Of a stretch of DNA of 64,000 nt, positions 57,814 through 64,000 are shown one piece after another. How positions within the stretch are numbered: position 1 is the stretch's first letter; each line of letters starts with the position of its first letter. The notes below the pieces were generated by a model. It saw nothing but the letters and a program-made list of their open reading frames with translations, ran no database searches and was not told the origin of the DNA. Source of the stretch: Labyrinthula sp. Ha (taxonomy: Eukaryota > Sar > Bigyra > Labyrinthulida > Labyrinthulaceae); the NCBI GenBank assembly GCA_015227615.1, contig JAALGZ010000014.1, positions 744,001 through 808,000 on the forward strand, written 5' to 3'. Made by a program: the position numbers and the translations under genes.

Positions 57814-59082
57814 CTATCTAAAGGCTAAGAAATTTACTAGAGAGAGAAGGAAAAGGTTGCTGAGCTCTAAACTCGCCCCAGATGTGAACTCGTCAACTTC
57901 TTCTGCTTGCAAGCTGTCAAGAATAAAGTTATCGGTCGTCAACATATTCTTGATGAAAACTCCTCCGCAAGTTAAAGTATCAAAAGTGGCTTGATAACAA
58001 GATCCAGGAAGCAGCATTCCAGAACTTTCATCATTTTCCGAGAAGCTCCAAGCCGAACTGCCAAGTTTTTTGCTGTTCACAATATCCAAGTACTGTTGAG
58101 CTGTATCCAAGAAAATTCCTCCTCCTCCAGTTGCATCGCTTAATCCGTACTCAGTTACAAACACTGGAAGAACATCGGTATATAAATCAAAACTCTCAAG
58201 CAAATAATCGTGAGTTCCTGCGTAAAAGTGGAAAGTGTACATGAGGTTATGTACCAAAGATATGTCTAAAGGATCCTCGTAAGGATATCTTAACTCTTGA
58301 TCCCACGAAGGAGTACCTAGGATAAGAACTCGATCTGGATCTATCTCACGGATCGCAGGTATTAAACTTCCAGCAAGCCTTTTCAAAGCTGCCCACGCTT
58401 CATCCGTACGAGCAAAAGAAAGATCACCATAATTTGGCTCATTTATTAGCTCGAATAAGAAGTTATCAAAACCAAGAAGATCAGTTGAAACTTGTAGCCA
58501 AAAGTCAAGTATATTTGCTTGTTCAGCTCCTTCTCCTGTCAAGTAATACAAAGGATCTCCATGTTCCAAAACATGCCAGTCAATCAAGCAGTAGATATCT
58601 AGATCCACACATAAGCTGCTCAAGCGGATGAGATCTCCGTACAAAGTTTTATTCACAGAATAACCTCTTTCTTCTTCTGCAACGTAGAAGGCGATACGAA
58701 AAAGATTAATATTCCAAGAATCAACTAACATTTTTAATGATTCTTCTCTATAGCAGTCGTGAAAATACTGAAGTCCATGGGAGCTGACTCCTTTTAATTG
58801 CACTGGGTCGCCAAATTGATCAACAAGACGATTTCCGCTGACACTTAGTTTTCCATGCACACTTGGTCCAAATCTTTTTTCTATTGTCGTTGATTCAGAG
58901 ACGAAGGTTTCGCATTCTTCAACAGGGTTGAAATTGGGATCTGCTTGCAGTTGACATTGGGAGAAATACTCATCAAGTTGGTAGCATCCAGCTGTGTCAC
59001 AACAGTCTGTTGGGCCAGTGTAATCAAGCCCACCGCATTGATCCCACAGGGCAACGCATTCTGTGGAAGGGGTTTGGCCCAT
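57814..59082 (-). CDS. GH5 cellulase with N-terminal CBM1-like module and GPI-like tail
   Basis: A 422-residue endo-beta-1,4-glucanase-type enzyme. Residues about 8-43 form a CBM1-like cellulose-binding module (ECVALWDQCGGLDYTGP, six cysteines, aromatic face W13 and late aromatics). The GH5 barrel follows, starting GKLSVSGNRLVDQFGDPVQL. The acid/base is Glu215 in FELINEPN and the nucleophile Glu311 in VFVTEYGLS, both present. The last 20 or so residues are hydrophobic (LSNLFLLSLVNFLAFR) after a small-residue TSGAS stretch, as in GPI-anchor signals. Oddly, no signal peptide precedes the module: the ATG lies a few codons before it and the upstream frame is closed. MGQTPS fits an MGxxxS myristoylation pattern, but disulfide-rich CBMs are normally secreted, so a missed upstream exon is possible, though I found none. 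CBM1 is mainly a fungal and algal module. Confidence 0.93.
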   Translation of the reverse strand: MGQTPSTECVALWDQCGGLDYTGPTDCCDTAGCYQLDEYFSQCQLQADPNFNPVEECETFVSESTTIEKRFGPSVHGKLSVSGNRLVDQFGDPVQLKGVSSHGLQYFHDCYREESLKMLVDSWNINLFRIAFYVAEEERGYSVNKTLYGDLIRLSSLCVDLDIYCLIDWHVLEHGDPLYYLTGEGAEQANILDFWLQVSTDLLGFDNFLFELINEPNYGDLSFARTDEAWAALKRLAGSLIPAIREIDPDRVLILGTPSWDQELRYPYEDPLDISLVHNLMYTFHFYAGTHDYLLESFDLYTDVLPVFVTEYGLSDATGGGGIFLDTAQQYLDIVNSKKLGSSAWSFSENDESSGMLLPGSCYQATFDTLTCGGVFIKNMLTTDNFILDSLQAEEVDEFTSGASLELSNLFLLSLVNFLAFR

Positions 59083-60726
59083 TTTTCTTATTGAATTTCG
59101 CTTTTTTTTTAGTTAGATTTTGGTTGGTGATTTTTTGTGTTCTTAGTTAGTAATCTAGTTCTTAAAATTTTTGGTTGCGCAAGAAGATGTACAGGAGAAA
59201 ATCCGTTGTTGTTGTTTTTCTATTTAGGCCAGGACAGTTTACTGGTTCCAGTTGGAGTGATGAACGTTATACTTTGCAATGCAATTGTTTTTCTGGTTCA
59301 GCTCAAGTTTTTTGTTCATTTACTAGGAAGCTGTACACGTTAATACTTGGTGGTATAAAATAAAACTTGTTTATCAATACCAGGTTTTTGTTTGGAACAG
59401 AATTGGTATCGAGAGTTATTGGCAGGGCCAAACGAAACACGGTTGATTGAACTACTCCTAGGTTAAGTTCATGCTCAGCGTTCAGGCGCAACTTTCCCAG
59501 TTAACACTATAGAAGGCATAATCTAAAAAAAATATTTACAACATTGTTATAAAGGCTTTTATTGCTGTTCGTTTTTTGAAGATATGTTTATGTGCACGCA
59601 GTTAAGGTTATATATGGTCCTGGTGGACATACTTGATAAGACTCCAACACAAAAATGAATACTTAATTCAGGCGCTTGACGACCTCAACTTAACCATATT
59701 TGCCTGTAACCCATAAAACTTTCTCTTGTGAATATCTACTTCTTAAGCTTATTCAAGTCTTCACTCTTAGGGACAGTAAGGGGGTGTATAGTTACTGGCA
59801 AGTTGTTACGCTGTAAGGAACAGGGAATAGGTGCACTGGTCCTCCAAACCTAATACAACCAAAATCAGTTAGTGCCAAATTAAAGAATAAATATAATGTT
59901 TATAGAAGAGACAAGCCTTTTTTCTGTACATTGGTCTCTAAACAATTCCAACCCTTTAGTTTACCTGATTAGAAGCTTCCCTATTAGCTCCAAAAATGAA
60001 GGAGATAGCGACATTATTAGAAAAAATAAGTATTCATATCTTCTAGGGGAAGAAATTTTCACAAATTCTTCATACTGTCCTTAGTTGTGATTTTTATGAA
60101 TTAGTGAAAAATTTTGACACATATTCTTGCTTAGTTCCGAAACCTATGCTAATAAATCCTCAGTGTAAGGTGGTCTGCTTTTGGACTCTTAATGGTTTGG
60201 CAGAGCATTTGAATTCAAGTATGAAAATTTTATTTCATATAATAAGCAGCAGCCTCCACATATTAGCTACTTGAAACCACGCCAACAAATGCTCGCAGAT
60301 GAACTGAGCTAGAAGCAGCCATGAAGATGATACTTGAGGTAAGGTTTTGTCAGTAGTTCAGAGCTTACCGAGCTACTACAGCATCGAATGAAAAAGTTAA
60401 GCTTCAACTTTTAGTTTGATATTTTCCATTGTTGAGGTGGGTTCTTCACAGTGTAAAAACCTAATTCAATGGATAAATTGCACCCAGCCTTTAATTTCTA
60501 CCAAGGTTTACAAATGATGTTCTGAGCTCTCCATTTTGATAGGGTACATTGGTTGTATAGTATTTATAAACTCACGGTTGCTGCTTCTTAGTGAAGCATA
60601 AAGCAATGGTTCAATCGTGTAATAGTGACATGGGTGCTAACATTGGTGCGGAGTTGAGGACTTCAAGCAAGAATAATACGGTAAGTAACGTTTTCAGTGT
60701 TAAGTACTAGCTAGGACCCAACAAAA
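59083..60726. other. Interval upstream of the cellulase gene
   Basis: The cellulase promoter must lie at its left end. A 58-codon plus-strand frame at 59187-59363 starts with a hydrophobic leader (MYRRKSVVVVFLF) and has a few cysteines, but it is too short to support. No repeat or RNA gene is recognised. Confidence 0.35.
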
Positions 60727-60906
60727 GGTGGTTATAACAGTCTAATTAGCTGTTAATTATACTGTTATAGCCACCGTTTAGGCGTGTTTATCGAGATAAC
60801 AAAAGCTTCTCGAAAAGGATTTTGTCAAAATATCTGTGTCACAAGATAACGAGAGAGCTCTTCTCAAGAAGCTCCTGTTAAGACTCTCTCGTTATACATG
60901 CCTAAA
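60727..60906. repeat. Nested inverted-repeat structure
   Basis: Two adjacent palindromic units. The first (60727-60775) has 15-base arms, GGTGGTTATAACAGT against ACTGTTATAGCCACC, with one mismatch around a 19-base loop. The second (60777-60906) has outer arms TTTAGGCGTG / CATGCCTAAA with one mismatch, and inside it a perfect 12-base pair ATAACGAGAGAG / CTCTCTCGTTAT around a further GAGCTCTTCT / AGAAGCTC partial hairpin. It could be a MITE remnant, a structured RNA or a cis element. No flanking duplication is obvious. Confidence 0.55.
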
Positions 60907-63900
60907 TTAGCTCCAAAGCCGGTAATCCAAACTTTGTGTTTAACCCTAACCACTGTTAAACCCCTGGGAAAATCTAACTCAGACAAGAAACAGAGAGATG
61001 CTTCTAGGAAAACATTAGTATTACAATTCAACATTAATTCTAAATAAAATCTCTTTAAAATCCCAAGAGTTGCTCTTCAAGTCCTAAGAAGTCCTTAGCT
61101 ACGCAACCAAACCTAATTGCCTTTTTCCAAAGCAAAATATTACGCAACAAAATCTTTAATAACTTTATTTTCTTCTGAAAGAATATTCAAGTTTCTGTTT
61201 AATGTGTTTGCTCAATGTTATATTTTCATAAACTCTCTGTGGTAAGGTAAGGGGAATTTTGAAAAAGGCCGTAACATAACCGATTTTCTGGGATCACTCC
61301 TAAGAACACAGGTAAGGTTAAGAACAGCTTCAACATCTTTCTAGAGCCTTTTGGTGAAAAAAGTATATTCTCGTTATCAAAGCTTAAGACACACCAACAA
61401 AGGTATCTCGTTGACTACAATCCACATATGACTCTTGAAAATCTAGTACATGTTGGGTAATAGTGCTAATGAAGCCGAGATATTTAACTTATCTAACGAC
61501 CTTTATGTAACTGGTACATACGGTAGCTGATACTATGATTTTGGGCAAAGCATATTTTTCACAAAGAAATTGCAATGCAATTAGATTCAACATAACCGAA
61601 AAACTAGATCATAAGCTCACAGAGTATAATATCTGGGTACAATTTGGGCGGAGGTTCAACTTGATAGTTAGATATTCTTTTGCATTAGTTTATATCCTAT
61701 ATTTTTTTTACTTCTGTTGTGGTTATTTTTCCACTGTTAGTATGTCGCATTGATTACATGCAGTATGAGAGAATTTCATTTTTGAGAGCATTTGAAGTAA
61801 AGGCAATTTGAAAATCTTGATGAACACTATTAATTCTTAACAAGATCAAACACTTTTAAGCTGCAGACTACAAAATATGAAGGATCATGTTCGAATCTTC
61901 CTTTTTATGTGCAGGTCACAAGAATTTTATTTTAGCCAAACGGCTTGTGCAAGCGTGGCTCAAGAATGCGGCTCCTTAGGATAGAAAACTTTAGGAGATG
62001 CACATTTTTAGTACACCTAAGCAAAACATGTAGTCTTATGTTGGAGAGAGTTGGGGCCTATCATTCGGTTCATTGTGGCAAATCTTTGGATTCTTCAACG
62101 CATGAACCAGCATTATTAGCTAAGAAATTTATCATCAACAAGGTATATTCAAAATAAACATCATAGTTCATATATCGTATACTAATCTATTAAATAATAA
62201 GGAATAAAAGATCTGTGATACCCCCAATACTTGTGACATAAAGTTTCACTCGAATTTTCCTTTTAATTCTCGTTGAAGTATATTTATTACTTAAAGGTGA
62301 AAATTTCAAAAATACCGGATAGGTTAAAGGTAGCACGTGTTGTTGATTAAGACTCACTCACAATGATTATAAAATTAAATACATAGTTCCTTTCTGTACT
62401 AAATTTTAGAGCCTGGTTATGGTGAAGCCTTAATTTTACCAATACAATTATTTATTTAATGGCCTCAGATACTTAAGCGTTTCCACCACATCTTTGTTTT
62501 TTTTTCATTTTCAAACCTCTTTGAAATAGAACGCGAACTTTTCTTAAAGACGTTAAATTAGTTCTTAATTTTCTCTAGTATAACTCCCTTTACATAAATA
62601 TCCTTAGAAATTTATAGTTTGACACGAAAGAATCCATACTTCTTCTATAATATATAAAGATATCTGGAACTTGTTCCTACCCAACCAAAGGGTATATTCT
62701 TTGAAAATTTTGTAGTTGTGCTCGAATATAACATGTATATAGTTGTAATTCCGTGTCTTTCATATATTTTTAATAACAACTTGGTATGTTGCTGCTCCAG
62801 CTAATGTAAATAGCTTATTACATTCTGAAGTATTTTTGTTTAGAAGATGATGAGTTCCTATGCCTTGTCCCGAGTTGTAGAAAACTATATTAATAACTTG
62901 TCACTGTCTGGTGACAGAGTCCTTTTCTTAATTTTCTGATAAGAAATAAACTTTTACTTAAAATTAATTAGTGAAATTATTTATTTTTAATTTTAGCTTT
63001 CCTATGATTTAGTTTTATTTAAACTCGCATTTTATCTATGTAGGAGTGGCTCCTTTTGAAAGTTGTTTTCCAAATAAAATGCTTCGGGAAATTGTGTATA
63101 TCAAAGAACCAAAAAGCTATTTTTAGACCGTTTTTTTGCATATCCATTTACAAGAAAAGCTTCAGCAACACCCAAGAATGTGATTCAGAAATCAATTTCA
63201 ATTAGTGAGCTTTGTATGCTATGTGTTTAGCAATATTATTAAAGTTTACATTACACATCTCTAACTAAGCTTGAGATATATTTAAGAGCAATGATTGAAA
63301 ATCCGTTTATAAAAAGAATTTCTGTATATTATATTCATTAAAAAATCGACAATATAAAAATTTTTCTTTATGGGGATATCCATTAATTTAGAAAAGTCAA
63401 TTTTCCTGTCATTTTGGATTTTTTTTTCATTTTTATGGTATGACGCTCACTGCAATACACCTGAAATAAAGGGTACAAAATGTAGAAAAAATGAGTGGTA
63501 TAATTTAAACTGGGTAAGGAAGATTAACTGTATTGTGATAACTGAAAGCTAAGAACAACCTAGATATACTTTATAAAATGATTACATGAAACAGCGGCCT
63601 AATAGTTAATTTTTCGATACCCCAAGTTAAAAGGCTTGCCAATGTCTCAAAATATGTGCTGGAGTTTTCTAAGGAAAACTATGTTCAAAGAAATCTAGCT
63701 TTTGTTATAAACTATCGATCTTGCAAAATAAATTTTATAGTTATTATTATTGATCTAAGATTAATAGCCTAATAACATATCTATTCGGGATTTTTTAACT
63801 TAACAAGCATCCTTCATATATGTAATTTCATTTGATATAGGGATATTACAGAACCGAGTTCGTCTAATACCATAATATATCAATATAAAATTACACATTC

Positions 63901-64000
63901 GTTAAATGGTTACCTCTTCTCACCTCATCTAGAATGAAAAATTTGGTATCTGCTAAAAAATATGTAAATTATTAGAGCTGAAACACGATGCAAAATGCAG
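60907..64000. other. Gene-free interval to the window edge
   Basis: AT-rich; short chance frames only (for example 61535-61753 and 61945-62157 plus). No repeats of the families above were seen. Confidence 0.45.

Noticed and set aside
59187-59363. 58-codon frame with a leader-like start and cysteines upstream of the cellulase
   Set aside because: Too short and without homology; possible CVNH-like look is not convincing, and it lies on the strand opposite to the cellulase, so it cannot supply the missing leader.
60940-60965. AACCCTAACC stretch resembling a telomere repeat
   Set aside because: Only about one and a half units; no array.
61535-61753. 72-codon plus-strand frame
   Set aside because: ATG present but the sequence is a chance hydrophobic frame without similarity.
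1-64000. CRISPR arrays, rRNA genes and prokaryotic operons
   Set aside because: No regularly spaced repeats, no rRNA-like sequence and all real genes have eukaryotic character.

Overview
The window is nuclear DNA of a unicellular eukaryote that I cannot name from sequence. It is AT-rich, uses the standard stop codons TAA, TAG and TGA, and has spliceosomal (GT...AG) introns, a histone H2A, a ribosome-biogenesis factor (NSA2), mitochondrial CHCH and LYR proteins and Ty1/copia elements. A vacuolar/Golgi-type proton pyrophosphatase and a monofunctional aspartokinase argue against animals and fungi and fit an alga or other protist. A GH5 cellulase carries an N-terminal CBM1-like module, known from fungi, oomycetes and some algae. 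Most introns I can prove or propose are only 27-31 nt long, and several are multiples of three without a stop, so plain ORF calling reads straight through them.

Layout. 1-2 kb: gene-poor, with an old repeat copy. 2.0-4.3 kb: a Ser-rich/acidic/basic repeat protein (minus). 4.3-10.5 kb: no convincing gene. 10.5-16.2 kb: two convergent genes, a 1005-residue CRAL-TRIO membrane protein and a six-exon type II H+-pyrophosphatase. 16.2-24.7 kb: empty. 24.7-29.7 kb: a decayed Ty1/copia element with 105-bp LTRs. 30.3-34.1 kb: a gene island with an unknown hydrophilic protein, an aspartokinase with an extra C-terminal region, and a small three-exon gene. 34-38.7 kb: old repeats and a tRNA-like SINE candidate. 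38.7-42.0 kb: a second island with a signal-peptide/TM protein, H2A, a twin CX9C protein and a coiled-coil protein. 42.7-47.4 kb: an older copia element. 47.8-54.3 kb: LINE remnants on both strands. 55.7-59.1 kb: a third, tight island with NSA2, a LYR protein, an unknown protein and GH5 cellulase. 59.1-64 kb: mostly empty, with a nested inverted-repeat structure near 60.8 kb.

Gene organisation. Genes lie in compact islands of alternating strand. Convergent 3' ends are 13-215 bp apart and divergent starts 66-260 bp apart. One divergent promoter holds two copies of a 13-bp GGGCCAYGTGGCC palindrome. The islands are separated by kilobases of AT-rich DNA and transposon fossils. The genes are housekeeping functions without an obvious shared pathway. 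The most unusual signals are the tiny introns, the undescribed small spliced genes and the extra domain on aspartokinase.
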